Shown: in pieces, positions 44,693-54,806 of the stretch
How the letters are laid out: each line of letters opens with the position of its first letter
Position numbering within the stretch: position 1 is the stretch's first letter
Origin: Oscillatoriaceae cyanobacterium Prado104
GTDB taxonomy: Bacteria > Cyanobacteriota > Cyanobacteriia > Cyanobacteriales > Microcoleaceae
NCBI GenBank assembly: GCA_025454405.1
Contig: JALOON010000038.1
Span: forward strand, 1 to 64,000
Reading direction: 5' to 3'
DNA: 64,000 nucleotides
Position numbers and translations under genes: made by a program
Notes under the pieces: generated by a model
Seen by the model: only the letters and a program-made list of their open reading frames with translations
Databases searched by the model: none
Told to the model about the DNA's origin: nothing

Positions 44693-45947
44693 ATGGGGTT
44701 CTCGAAAATTTTAATCGCTAATCGCGGGGAAATCGCCCTCCGCATCCTCCGTACCTGCGAGGAAATGGGGATTGCCACGGTCGCCGTTCACTCCACCGTA
44801 GACAAGCAAGCCCTGCACCTCAGCCATTCACCCAGGCTACGGCTTTCTGGCTGAAAACGCCCGATTTGCCGAAATCTGCGCCGACCATCAAATTACCTTT
44901 ATCGGTCCAACTCCGGCAGCCATGCGGGCGATGGGCGACAAATCTACTGCCAAAGAAACCATGCAGCGGGTGAAAGTCCCCACAGTTCCCGGCAGCGGGG
45001 GATTGCTGGCAGACGAAAAAGAAGCACTCTCGATCGCCCGCGACATTGGCTATCCGGTGATGATTAAAGCCACCGCAGGCGGCGGAGGCCGCGGCATGAG
45101 ACTCGTCAGGGAAGCCTCCGAACTCCCCAAACTGTTCTCGGCCGCCCAAGGCGAAGCCGAAGCAGCCTTCGGCAATCCCGGAGTTTACCTGGAAAAATTC
45201 ATCGAAAAACCCCGCCACATCGAAATTCAAATCCTTGCCGACAACTACGGCAACGTCATTCACCTCGGCGAGAGGGACTGTTCGATCCAGCGCCGCCACC
45301 AAAAACTCCTCGAAGAAGCCCCCAGTCCCGCCCTCAGCCAGAAACTGCGCGATCGCATGGGCCAAGCCGCCGTCGCCGCTGCCAAATCCATCAACTACAC
45401 GGGTGCGGGAACAGTCGAATTTTTGCTTGACAGTTCCGGCCACTTCTATTTCATGGAAATGAACACCCGGATTCAAGTCGAACACCCCGTCACCGAAATG
45501 ATTACAGGCCTCGATTTGATTGCCGAACAAATTCGCATCGCCCAAGGCGAAAGACTGCAACTAAAACAAAACCAAGTCATTCTCAGCGGCCACGCGATCG
45601 AATGCCGCATCAATGCCGAAGATCCCGATCGCAACTTCCGCCCCCATCCGGGTAAAATTACGGGCTTTTTGCCTCCCGGCGGCACGGGCGTGCGCATGGA
45701 TTCTCACGTTTATACCGATTATGAAATACCAGCTTACTACGATTCTTTAATCGGTAAATTAATCGTCTGGGGGCGCGATCGACCTTCAGCCATCCGGCGC
45801 ATGAAACGAGCCCTGCGGGAATGCGCTATCACCGGCGTCCCAACCACCCTCAGCTTTCACCAAAAAATCCTCGACTCTCAAGAATTTCTCAACGGGGAAG
45901 TTTACACGAATTTTGTCGAACAGTTTTTGGCATCCTCTCGATCGTGA
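44693..45947 (+). pseudogene. accC: Biotin carboxylase gene, deletion and frameshift
   Basis: The biotin carboxylase subunit of acetyl-CoA carboxylase carboxylates biotin on BCCP for fatty acid synthesis. The 5' part is open from ATG 44693 ([18 protein letters not shown], through [14 protein letters not shown]), then frame is lost and TGA follows. The gene resumes in the +1 frame at about 44826 with [20 protein letters not shown] and continues to 45947 with [20 protein letters not shown] and [13 protein letters not shown] intact. About 36-40 residues expected between ALH and IHPGYGF are absent. The N-terminal fold is thus broken. The gene is normally essential, so a second copy elsewhere or an assembly error should be suspected. 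Confidence 0.88.
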
Positions 45948-46029
45948 TGGTTAGTATGATAAAACTTCACTCAACTTCTACCCATAGATAGCCAACTGTG
46001 GTAAACTACGGTCACGCTCTCGGGGTCTG

Positions 46030-46488
46030 GTGTGCCAGTCATGCAATCGGTTTATTATCGATTGCCTGGTAGCTAACCGCATCGGGACACTGGTAATCGG
46101 AAAAAACGACGGTTGGAAGCAGTCCATAAAATTGGGAAAGCGCAACAACCAAAACTTTGTGTCTGTGCCTCACGCTCGGTTCATTAAAATGCTAACCTAC
46201 AAAGCGCAGTTAGCAGGACTTGAGGTAATTCTTACCGAAGAAAGTTACACATCTAAGTGTTCTTTTTTAGATAACGAACCAATTGGCAAGCACTCCTTAT
46301 ACCAGGGAAGCAGAATTAAACGCGGCTTATTTCGTGCTAGTGACGGAACTTGTATCAATGCCGATATTAACGGCAGCGCGAATATAGTCCGAAAAGTATT
46401 CCCCAACGCCTTCGCCGAGGGGATACAGGGCGTGGTAGTACGTCCTGTAAGGGTTACTCCTTACAAAACGATTGGGTGTGGCAAGTGA
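46030..46488 (+). pseudogene. tnpB 3' fragment (IS200/IS605 family)
   Basis: About 150 residues matching the C-terminal half of TnpB: RFIIDCLVANRIGTLVIGKN, ARFIKMLTYKAQLAGLEVIL, then SYTSKCSFLDNEPIGKH and GTCINADINGSANIVRKV, the last holding a RuvC aspartate. The N-terminal half and the element's left end are missing, so it is inactive. It is complementary in extent to the 5' fragment at 9.4 kb but distant from it. Confidence 0.85.
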
Positions 46489-46599
46489 GATATTTGTCGA
46501 TCGAATCTGTAACTATTCACGACTGAACGCGATCTAATTTGGCTTGTTTTTTGGCAACTGTTCGACAACTAACTGTCTGAATCTTCGGTAGTATTGTGA

Positions 46600-46992
<393 letters not shown>

Positions 46993-46993
<1 letters not shown>

Positions 46994-48510
46994 TGACGAA
47001 ACCAAATAAAATTGCCTTATCCTTAGCAGGTCTGTACTCAACTGCTTGGACTCTATCTTTAACTGGATTACTGTTGGGTTTTAACAGCAAAATTTTTCCT
47101 CAAACCGCTGTCGCTCAACCGATTATTCCCAATTCCCAACAAATCCTGCCACCCCTGTCGCTACCAGTACCGCCCCCGCCCCTGCTACCCGCGAACTCCA
47201 GTCAAAACCTCAATCCCGCATTCCGCAACCGCCCCTACCGCCTCGGCCCCGGAGACCAAATTTCCATTCAAGTTCAGCGCTTCCCGGAACTCAATTTTGC
47301 AGGCACAATTAGCCCTGAAAGTATCATCGTCCTATCGCTGATTGGAACAGTCAACCTGCGCGGCCTCACCGTCGAAGAAGCCCAGCAAAGAATCCGCGAA
47401 CGTTTCGCCCAATTTATCAAAAATCCCCAAGTATCCGCCTCGCTGCTAGTCCAGCGCCCCGTCATCGTGACGGTGACGGGACAAGTCGCCAGACCCGGCT
47501 ATTATCCCTTGCAAACGCCCCAAATTCCTGCAGCCCTCGCAGCCGCCAGCGGCACCACTCCCACGGCAGAACTGCGGGCGGTGCGGGTGCGGCGGACTCT
47601 GCCGGGAGGTGCCGTCGCCGAGCAAATAGTTGACATTTTGACACCCCTGCAAACGGGAATTTCTCCCCCAGATTTGCGTTTGGAAGACGGAGATGCGATC
47701 GTCGTACCTTATCAGCAAGCGACGCCCGATCGCAAGTCCGATCGAGATTTAGCCTCCCGCTACAGCCTGGCTGCAGCCACTACACCCGTCCAAATCACCA
47801 TCACCGGCGAAGTAGCCAAACCCGGTTTTTACACGCTGCCGGCCGGTTCGGGTCGGATTTCCGCTGCTTTGGCGGTTGGCGGCGGAGTAACGCGACAAGC
47901 CGATTTGCGGGCGGTGCTGGTGCGGCGCACCCTGCTAGACGGGCGTTCCGTAGAGGAACCCATCGACCTTTATACTCCTCTAGCAGCAGCTAGCGATTTG
48001 TTAGATTTTCCTTTAACAAACGGCGATATCATCTTCGTTCCCAAATTGGATGAATCTACCAAAAACCTAGACTACGACAAGGCATTGGTGTCCCGCTCTA
48101 CTCTAAGCAAGCCCCGGATCTACGTTCGAGTTTTGAGTTACGCTGGAGGTGGTTTGACATCGTTCTATCTGGAAAATGGCAGCAGATTGTTGGATGCTCT
48201 CAACGGCTTGCCGGTTGATGCCGCTAATTTGCGCAAAGTTGCCTTAATTCGCTTTGACCAAAAGCAAGGTAGAGCGATCGACCGCAAGTTAGATGCTAAG
48301 GCGGCTTTGGAGGGTAATGTTGCTCAGAATCCGGTGTTGGAGGATAACGATGTAATAGTCGTCGGTCGCAATCTTGTCGAGCGGATTGGTTATGCTATCA
48401 ATACTGTTACTCGACCGTTTCGCGATATTTTGGGATTTTTGTTGTTCTTCGAGCAGTTGAGAAATGGGGTAGACAATCTGTTCGGGCCGGTACTGGATAG
48501 GCGGCGGTAG
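46993..48510 (+). CDS. Polysaccharide export protein with SLBB domains
   Basis: A 505-residue Wza-like outer-membrane or periplasmic export component for exopolysaccharide. A signal-like hydrophobic N-terminus (about 8-40, ending near TAVAQ) precedes a proline-rich linker. Next comes a Poly_export domain (about 80-160; YRLGPGDQISIQVQRFPELN) and two SLBB domains (about 160-240 and 262-350; TVTGQVARPGYYPL and TITGEVAKPGFYTL start the repeats). A third weaker SLBB-like region lies near 370-460, with a hydrophobic end. It pairs with the Wzc-like gene 175 nt downstream. Confidence 0.9.
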
Positions 48511-48672
48511 TTGTTCGGGAGTTTTGAGTTTTGAATTTTGAGTTTTGAGTTTTGAGGGGGGGTTGTGAGTTGACAATTACCAATTACCAGTTACCAATTA
48601 CCAATTACCAATTATTAATTATCAATTACCCATTACCCATTACCAATTACCAATTACCCATTACCCATTACC
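48511..48672. repeat. Heptamer arrays (TTTTGAG; ACCAATT/ACCCATT)
   Basis: A short GAGTTTT array (about 48518-48556) is followed by about 13 units of ACCAATT/ACCCATT type (about 48578-48672) that end close to the start of the next gene. Confidence 0.95.
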
Positions 48673-48685
48673 ATCTAAACTTCTT

Positions 48686-50986
48686 ATGACTTTATCCGTA
48701 GTTAAACGTTATTTAATTGCTTTCGACCAATACAAATGGGTGGGATTGGCAACCTTTACAGCGGCTGTGGGCGTGTCGGGAGTAGTAGCTATGCAGCCAG
48801 CGCCACCACCGATTTACACTGCTATAGGAATGCTGGCTTACCGCCGTCCGCCTGTAATTTTTTCATCCACAGCTACGAAAATTCAACAGGAAGGACAAGA
48901 GCTAACTAAAGAAATGCTGCTGCATGAAACTGTAACCAAACAAACAGTAGTAAAGACATTGAGTCCAGCAGCAAAGGCAAAACAAATTAAAGAATTAACT
49001 AAAAAAGAACCAAAAGCTTCTGAAAAAGAAATAGAAGAAAAAGTCATAGAAAAGCACGCCGAAAAACTGGCAAATGACGTGCAAATTAAAATGCCGAAAA
49101 ATAACGAGAGCAATGCTTTGATTCAAGTTATCTACAAAAATACCGATCGCAAAAAAGCCGAAAAAGTAGTGGCAGAATTAATGGAAGCAATGGTCGCCCG
49201 CAGCAAAATAATTAACACTTCAAGATTGCGAGAAGCTATCGCCGAAATTAACAAGCGCTTGCCCCAAGTAACTCAGGAACTCAGAGCAGCAGAACAAAAA
49301 CTTGAAGCTTACGAAAAACGCGAAGGAACTTCTATTTTAGCAGTTCAAAGCGGTACTTTGCCGCAAGCGATCGCCTCCAACGAACAGCAGCAGCGGCAAT
49401 TGCGAGTGCAGTTGGGAGGAGTGGAAGCTCAAATTAAAAGCTTGGAAGAGCGCTTGGGATTGAATGCAGATAGCGCTTACATCGCTCAAGCACTGTCTGC
49501 AGATCCGATTATTGCCCAACTGCGCGCGCAACTATTTACGATCGAATCTCAGCTCAAAATTCTGCGCAGCGACTTGCAAGACGAACACCCGAAAGTAATA
49601 GAATTGCTCAAACAAAAACAAGCTTTCGAGCAACAGTTGGAACAGCGGGGATCGGAGGTTCTTGGCGGTAACGGAGTAGCAGCACCCCTCAGAAGTGCCG
49701 ATCGAATTCGGGTAGATGCTTCTTTAGATTTAGCCAGACAAGAGTTAGCCAAGAATCTAATTGCTTTGCAAACTCAGCGGCAAACTCTGCAACAGCAACT
49801 CAGAGGCATTGAGAATACCGAACAGCAGTTGCGCCGGGAATTTGCAGCAATTCCCAACAAGCAGTTGGAACAAGCGCGACTGGCACAGCAAGTAGCCCTG
49901 AAAAAAGCTCTTTACGACAAAATGCAGTCGGCTTTGGTGGACGCCCAAACTGCCGTAGCGGAGACAACGGGCAGTTTGTCAATCGGTCAACGACCAAAAA
50001 CTGAGGATGTTGAATCGAACAAGAGAGGTTTGCCCGTGATGCTAGCTGTGGGCGGATTTGTGGGCTTGCTGTTCGGCGGCGGACTGATATTCTTGTTGGG
50101 GATGCTCAACGGCAAGTTTTACTCTTGGGAAGAGGTGCGGGCTGCTTTGGTGGAAAAGGAGGTGCTGGTACTGGGGGTTTTGCCCGAGGTGGCCGGCTTT
50201 GATGCCTACGGCGATGAGATGCCTGTGGTTTTGGAGGCGAATTCTCCTTATTTGGAATTTTACGAGCGCTTGCGCACGAATTTGCGCCGGATAGGGGACA
50301 GATCGGCGAAGGTGGTGCTGCTGACTTCGGCGGCGTCGGGGGAGGGAAAAACTTTTAGCGCTTACAATTTGGCAATTGCTGCGGCTCGATCGGGCAAGCG
50401 GACTTTGTTAATTGAAGCAGATTTGCGATCGAATTCTAGCGTTGAATCTTTGAGAATTGCGGCCGATCCCCTGGCGGCAGTGGAACCTTTGCACTATTAC
50501 GGGAATATCAGCGAGTGCGTGCGTTTGGTGCCGGAGGTGGAAAACCTTTACGTAGTGCCGAGTCCGGGTTATTTGCAGCAGGCGTCTGCGGTGCTGGAAT
50601 CCAGCGAAATGCGCAGGCTGTTTGACGATGTGCGCAACCGCTTTGATTTCGTGGTTGTAGATTCTCCGCCGTTGAGCGAGTGCAACGACGCACTGACGCT
50701 GGAACCTTACACTGATGGCATAATTTTGGTGGCGCGCCCCGGTTACACGATGTCGGGAATGCTGGCGGAAGCTGCGGATCAGTTGCTGGAATCGGAGGAT
50801 GACGATCCTAATAAGTCAGGGCTGCGGCTGTTGGGGGCGATTATTAACGGTGCTGATATTCCGGTGAAATTCCGTCCGGATGTTGATGAATTTGATGCGC
50901 CAGTGAATGCGAGATCTGATGGTGCGATCGAAGTGCGATCGAGTCGAATACCTCCGTCGAAGCTTAAAAGTAACCTTCGCAAGTAG
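48686..50986 (+). CDS. Wzc-like chain-length regulator / BY-kinase-type ATPase
   Basis: A 766-residue inner-membrane co-polymerase for exopolysaccharide. Helix 1 (about 18-36) and helix 2 (about 452-476) flank a long periplasmic coiled coil (about 165-420; QVTQELRAAEQKLEAYEKRE). The cytoplasmic BY-kinase domain has Walker A SAASGEGKTFS, Walker A' LLIEADLRS and Walker B FVVVDSPPLS. The C-terminus (SRIPPSKLKSNLRK) lacks the tyrosine cluster that Wzc-type kinases phosphorylate, so autophosphorylation of the usual kind looks unlikely. A lysine-rich insert (about 95-140) follows the first helix. It acts with the SLBB protein upstream. Confidence 0.9.
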   Translation: MTLSVVKRYLIAFDQYKWVGLATFTAAVGVSGVVAMQPAPPPIYTAIGMLAYRRPPVIFSSTATKIQQEGQELTKEMLLHETVTKQTVVKTLSPAAKAKQIKELTKKEPKASEKEIEEKVIEKHAEKLANDVQIKMPKNNESNALIQVIYKNTDRKKAEKVVAELMEAMVARSKIINTSRLREAIAEINKRLPQVTQELRAAEQKLEAYEKREGTSILAVQSGTLPQAIASNEQQQRQLRVQLGGVEAQIKSLEERLGLNADSAYIAQALSADPIIAQLRAQLFTIESQLKILRSDLQDEHPKVIELLKQKQAFEQQLEQRGSEVLGGNGVAAPLRSADRIRVDASLDLARQELAKNLIALQTQRQTLQQQLRGIENTEQQLRREFAAIPNKQLEQARLAQQVALKKALYDKMQSALVDAQTAVAETTGSLSIGQRPKTEDVESNKRGLPVMLAVGGFVGLLFGGGLIFLLGMLNGKFYSWEEVRAALVEKEVLVLGVLPEVAGFDAYGDEMPVVLEANSPYLEFYERLRTNLRRIGDRSAKVVLLTSAASGEGKTFSAYNLAIAAARSGKRTLLIEADLRSNSSVESLRIAADPLAAVEPLHYYGNISECVRLVPEVENLYVVPSPGYLQQASAVLESSEMRRLFDDVRNRFDFVVVDSPPLSECNDALTLEPYTDGIILVARPGYTMSGMLAEAADQLLESEDDDPNKSGLRLLGAIINGADIPVKFRPDVDEFDAPVNARSDGAIEVRSSRIPPSKLKSNLRK

Positions 50987-51175
50987 CTTGCGGGCAAACT
51001 TTATCGATCGCTCTTTTTTTGAAGATCGCCGATCTAATCTTGGTAGTGATAGCAAGCTTGGATAAAATCAATTCGGTCCTCTACCACCGCCTTAAATTCC
51101 GGCGCTTTCTCGCATTCTCTTTAGTCTGATTTTTGAGATCTTTTTAATTACAGCTATTTAAAATATTCTAGAGCA

Positions 51176-51778
51176 ATGAACGGCGAAATTAAACGCAATC
51201 CAATATTGTTAGTTCACGGAATCTTCCGCAAATCGGGAGTTTTCCGCCAAATGTCAGCATATTTAACTGATTTGGGTTGGTCGGTAAGCGCCCTCGATCT
51301 AACACCCAATTACGGCTCGATCGGTCTTGAAGAATTAGCACAGCAAGTAGCAGAATATATTAACAAAACCTTTCCTCCAAATTGTCTGATCGACATTGTG
51401 GGTTTGAGTATGGGAGGCTTAGTCACTCGCTATTACCTGCAGCGCCTGGGAGGAAGCGATCGAGTGCAGCGATTCGTTGCCATATCATCCCCTCACAACG
51501 GTACTTGGATGGCTTACACGCTTTGGGGAAAAGCCTGCATTCAAATGCGCCCCAACAGCGATTTTTTGCAAGATTTAAATCGCGATGCAACAGTGCTCGA
51601 TCGGCTCAATTTTACTTCTATTTGGACGCCTTGGGATTTCATTATTGTACCCGCGGCTAGTTCCCAAATGCCAGTTGGTCAAGAAGTTAAATTACCAGTC
51701 TTTGCCCATGCGATGATGGTGAGGGATTCCAGGAGTTTACAGGCTGTTGCTGAAGCATTAGCAAAACCTGTTTCTTAG
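51176..51778 (+). CDS. Lipase/esterase-like alpha/beta hydrolase
   Basis: A 200-residue hydrolase. LLVHGIFRKSG is the oxyanion loop, and VGLSMGGLVTRYYL contains the GxSxG nucleophile elbow. A late His in VFAHAMMVRD is the likely catalytic base, and the segment ISSPHNGTWMAY is typical of triacylglycerol-lipase-like proteins. There is no signal peptide, so it is probably cytoplasmic. Substrate unknown. It is small for the fold but has all catalytic parts. It converges with ycf35. Confidence 0.85.
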   Translation: MNGEIKRNPILLVHGIFRKSGVFRQMSAYLTDLGWSVSALDLTPNYGSIGLEELAQQVAEYINKTFPPNCLIDIVGLSMGGLVTRYYLQRLGGSDRVQRFVAISSPHNGTWMAYTLWGKACIQMRPNSDFLQDLNRDATVLDRLNFTSIWTPWDFIIVPAASSQMPVGQEVKLPVFAHAMMVRDSRSLQAVAEALAKPVS

Positions 51779-51782
51779 CCCT

Positions 51783-51826
51783 TTGATATACTCCCCGATC
51801 TAAAAGGCGCGGGGATTCTTGACACT
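51783..51826. mobile_element. Solitary IS605-type end sequence
   Basis: TTTGATATACTCCCCGATC, a C4-G4 hairpin and GGGGATTCTTGACACT match the right edge of the element at 9.35 kb almost base for base. No other part of an element is nearby. Confidence 0.75.
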
Positions 51827-51835
51827 AAACGCCAA

Positions 51836-51870
51836 CAAAAAACGGGTTAACCCCGTATTAGGTTAACCCG
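51836..51870 (-). terminator. Intrinsic terminator of ycf35
   Basis: CGGGTTAACC and GGTTAACCCG form a perfect 10-bp stem around an 8-nt loop. On the minus strand TTTTTTG follows the stem directly. It lies 25 nt past the ycf35 stop. Confidence 0.88.
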
Positions 51871-51894
51871 CGAGCTTGGAAAAGTGCAGTTCAA

Positions 51895-52248
51895 TTATTT
51901 TTGCACTACCAACTTAACGTTGGCATTTTGCAAACCGCGTTGCTTGACCGCTGCCAAGGTCTTGTTAACTGCGTATTTTTGGTTGATGGAGTTGATCAAC
52001 TCAGTTTGATTGTGCTTTTTGGCGACGCCCCACAAATCGGCAATCAGGTCAAAGGAACCGTCGCTATTGCGAGACCAACCCAGGTCGTATTCGCCTTCCA
52101 AAACCGCTACGATGTCGGACCGAACGCGCTGGCCGTTGTAGCCTCGAACATCAGCTTCAGACTTGACGCTAATGCCCAAGTCGCGCAGGGAAGCTTTCAG
52201 GATTTCGGCATCAGTGATTTTGGTACGCAGAGTGCTAAAGTGAGACAT
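51895..52248 (-). CDS. ycf35: Ycf35 (DUF1257) protein
   Basis: A 117-residue soluble protein of the DUF1257/Ycf35 family, conserved in cyanobacteria and some plastids. MSHFSTLRTKITDAEILKAS, then SDIVAVLEGEYDLGWSRN and FDLIADLWGV are characteristic. Its molecular role is not established. GGAGGA lies close before the ATG. It follows ycf46 on the same strand with about 130 nt between, so co-transcription ending at the strong terminator is likely. Confidence 0.93.
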   Translation of the reverse strand: MSHFSTLRTKITDAEILKASLRDLGISVKSEADVRGYNGQRVRSDIVAVLEGEYDLGWSRNSDGSFDLIADLWGVAKKHNQTELINSINQKYAVNKTLAAVKQRGLQNANVKLVVQK

Positions 52249-52377
52249 TGGATTTCCTCCTAATAGAACTGAGAGAGAAACAACAACGGTCTGGATTTAA
52301 CTTGCCGCTGGGCGGCTCTTTTCTCAAACTGCTAGCTATTGCTAGCCTTTGCTCCTGTTTGGACCAGGAGAAAGCTT

Positions 52378-53898
52378 TTAGAATTCCATTCGCTGGTATT
52401 CAGCGACGGAAGACGCAGCGGGCCGCGCGCGCTGTCTTGCCCAATCTCTCAGGGCACTGACCTGTTCGGTCATTGTTTTAGACAGCGGCAGTGTAGATTT
52501 AATGGCCGCGATGATATCTAACTGCGTAAACTCTCTGTCTTGAGCGAAGGCTTCGTACATGGCTGCTACTATCGCTTGCTCAATCTCTGCCCCTGAAAAG
52601 CCGTCGGAAACGTTGGACAGTTGCTCTATATCGAAGCGAGAGATGTCCCGACGCCGCTTTGACAGGTGAATGTTGAAAATCTCTTGGCGTTCTTCTTTGG
52701 TAGGTAGGTCAACAAAGAAAAGATCGTCGAATCGTCCTTTTCTTAATAATTCCCCTGGCAATCGATTGACTTGGTTGGCCGTTGCCATTACGAACACTGG
52801 GGAAGTCTTTTCTTGCATCCAGGTGAGAAATGACCCGAAGATCCGGCTGGATGTACCTCCGTCTGAATCGGCAGAAGCAGCACCGCCCGCAAAAGCTTTT
52901 TCCAGTTCGTCGATGAAGAGGATTGCTGGAGATATTGATTCTGCTGTTTTCAGAGCGTTGCGGAGGTTGGCTTCCGATCGACCTACCATCGATCCGTCGT
53001 ACACTCTGCCCATATCCAGTCGCAGCAGCGGCAGTCCCCACAAGCGGGATGTGGTTTTGGCAATCAAAGATTTCCCGCATCCAGGTACGCCCATAATCAG
53101 CGTCCCTTTAGGCTGGGGCAAGCCGTATTCTCTCGCTCGTTCTGAGAAAGCGTTGGAACGCTGTTTCAGCCATTTCTTGAGTTCTTCTGAACCGCCTACA
53201 GCATCAATTGTTTCGTCTTCTTCGATGAACTCTAGGATGCCGTTGCGCCGAATGAGTTGCTTTTTCTCAGACAAAACGATGTCTACTTCTTTGTCCGTCA
53301 AGCGCCCCGTCGTCACTTGGGCTTTGCGGTACACTTTTTCGGCTTCGTCTTTGGTGAGTCCCAAGGCGGCTTTGAGGAGTTTTTCCCGCTCGTCGGTTTT
53401 AATTTCCCGCTGGCGAGTTTGCTTCAACTGCTGCGACAGAACTTGGTTGAGTTCCTTCATGTCTGGCAGCGCGAAGTCTAAAACTACCACTTCCTTTTCT
53501 AGTTCGATCGGAATTTGCTGCACGGGAGACATTAACATTATTGTCTTTTGCGTGCCTTTGAAGTTGGCGATCGCATCCCGCAGCCATCTAGTTACTGGGG
53601 GAGAATCTATAAAAGGATGGAGGTCTTTAAATATATAGATGCTAGCGTTGCTGTTTGGTTCTCGCTGCCTGATCGTCCACTCAATAGCTGCCTCTGGCGA
53701 GACTGTGTTGTGTTGGGTGGTCGTCCGGGGTTGCCCGTACTCTACGATGCCGTGGGTGACAGTCCAGATAAATACCCTGCGCTGCGGCTTGGCTTGAGCT
53801 ATGGTTGAAATTGCTTGCTCACACCGCTCTTCCTCGGATGTCACGAGGTAGATCAGAGGATATTGAGCTTGGATTAGAATACTGATCTCTTCTTGCAT
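52378..53898 (-). CDS. ycf46: Ycf46 AAA+ ATPase
   Basis: A 506-residue AAA+ protein conserved in cyanobacteria and red-lineage plastids. A non-ATPase N-terminal half (about 1-240; YPLIYLVTSEEERCEQA) precedes a classical AAA domain. That domain has Walker A MGVPGCGKSLIAK, Walker B AILFIDELEKAF, and the second region of homology ATANQVNRLPGELLRKGRFD with arginine fingers. The lid follows, and a basic tail ends RMEF. It is proposed to influence inorganic carbon use or photosynthesis; the direct substrate is unknown. It sits between a ribbon-helix-helix-like gene and ycf35. Confidence 0.93.
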   Translation of the reverse strand: MQEEISILIQAQYPLIYLVTSEEERCEQAISTIAQAKPQRRVFIWTVTHGIVEYGQPRTTTQHNTVSPEAAIEWTIRQREPNSNASIYIFKDLHPFIDSPPVTRWLRDAIANFKGTQKTIMLMSPVQQIPIELEKEVVVLDFALPDMKELNQVLSQQLKQTRQREIKTDEREKLLKAALGLTKDEAEKVYRKAQVTTGRLTDKEVDIVLSEKKQLIRRNGILEFIEEDETIDAVGGSEELKKWLKQRSNAFSERAREYGLPQPKGTLIMGVPGCGKSLIAKTTSRLWGLPLLRLDMGRVYDGSMVGRSEANLRNALKTAESISPAILFIDELEKAFAGGAASADSDGGTSSRIFGSFLTWMQEKTSPVFVMATANQVNRLPGELLRKGRFDDLFFVDLPTKEERQEIFNIHLSKRRRDISRFDIEQLSNVSDGFSGAEIEQAIVAAMYEAFAQDREFTQLDIIAAIKSTLPLSKTMTEQVSALRDWARQRARPAASSVAEYQRMEF

Positions 53899-54013
53899 TG
53901 TCCTCGACCCACTAGAGACGGTGCTATCTTTGCTGAAGCTCCATGCTTCGATTCGTTATTAGGCGACTGCCCTCAGGTGAGCGCGATCGGCTTATTAGGG
54001 AAGCAAGGAATTC

Positions 54014-54364
54014 TTAGCAGGGAACCAATTCTTCCTCTCCCGGTTGAGCTGTGCTGGCGCTGACGCCTGACACCTGCTTGACTGGAAGTTCTTGTTCGGC
54101 CAAAACGCTTGGCTGAGTGCTGATGGATGCCAGTTCTCCATCTCGCATTACTACTGAACCCGTGCATTCTGGACAGGTGTATACCCGATGGGTTTGTCCG
54201 TAGGAGGCTTCTACTTCGTCCACCAGTTCGGGGTTTCCTAGGTAGAATACAATTGCCCTTTCTGCAATTGATGACATCGGTTCAGATTCAACTGCGGCTT
54301 TGATTTTGAGCTGGCGATGCAGTTCGGGTGGAAGGTACAGTGTAACTTTTTGCTTTTCTTGCAT
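54014..54364 (-). CDS. Ribbon-helix-helix-like protein with Cys pair
   Basis: A 116-residue protein. The N-terminus KVTLYLPPELHRQLKIKAAV and SSIAERAIVFYL has the strand-helix-helix pattern of MetJ/Arc-type DNA-binding proteins. A middle segment VYTCPECTGSVVMRDGE holds a C-x-x-C that could bind zinc with other ligands. The tail is Ser/Gln/Glu-rich and ends VPC. It lies 115 nt upstream of ycf46 on the same strand and could be a regulator of that operon (inference). The start is ATG (rc 54362-54364). Confidence 0.75.
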   Translation of the reverse strand: MQEKQKVTLYLPPELHRQLKIKAAVESEPMSSIAERAIVFYLGNPELVDEVEASYGQTHRVYTCPECTGSVVMRDGELASISTQPSVLAEQELPVKQVSGVSASTAQPGEEELVPC

Positions 54365-54806
54365 ATGACAGTGAATTGACTTACCCGGGTATGTATTTCA
54401 CAGTAGCGGGTTAATTCTTTGCTGTCAAGCCTCTATGCTGCTTTAACGTCTACTTTGTAATATTTCGTTACAATAAAGCGATTTGGCAACGGCAACATAG
54501 GGTATGTAGCTGATGGGGCTGGAAAGAGGGAATTGGGAATTGGGAATTGGGAATTGGGAATTAGGAAGCAGCTACCAAGCGCGATCGCCCCAGAATTTTC
54601 TGGAGCGAAGCAAGTTAAAATAGCTTTATTTGGCGCTCGTTGGAGCGATCGAGGCTGCATTCTCAACTTTAAGAGCGATCGCGCGCGAATATAAATTAAA
54701 TGATATCGATCCGAAATCCGGGTTCGCCATCCCCGATCGTCCGGATGCTATCTCCTGCAAACAGTAGATCTCCTTGCGAGAACCCACCAAGCGGATAATT
54801 TCGGTT
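54365..54806. other. Intergenic region with GGGAATT heptamers
   Basis: It holds five GGGAATT units at about 54527-54562 and several GCGATCG motifs. It is the divergent promoter region of the ribbon-helix-helix gene and the AAA gene. No gene seen. Confidence 0.6.

Noticed and set aside
44820..45560. Minus-strand frame of 246 codons opposite accC
   Set aside because: Antisense shadow of accC; no homology-like motifs or start signals.
51783..51826. Terminator for the lipase gene from the C4-G4 hairpin
   Set aside because: The sequence matches the IS605 end at 9.35 kb over its full length, so it is better explained as an element remnant, though it could act secondarily.
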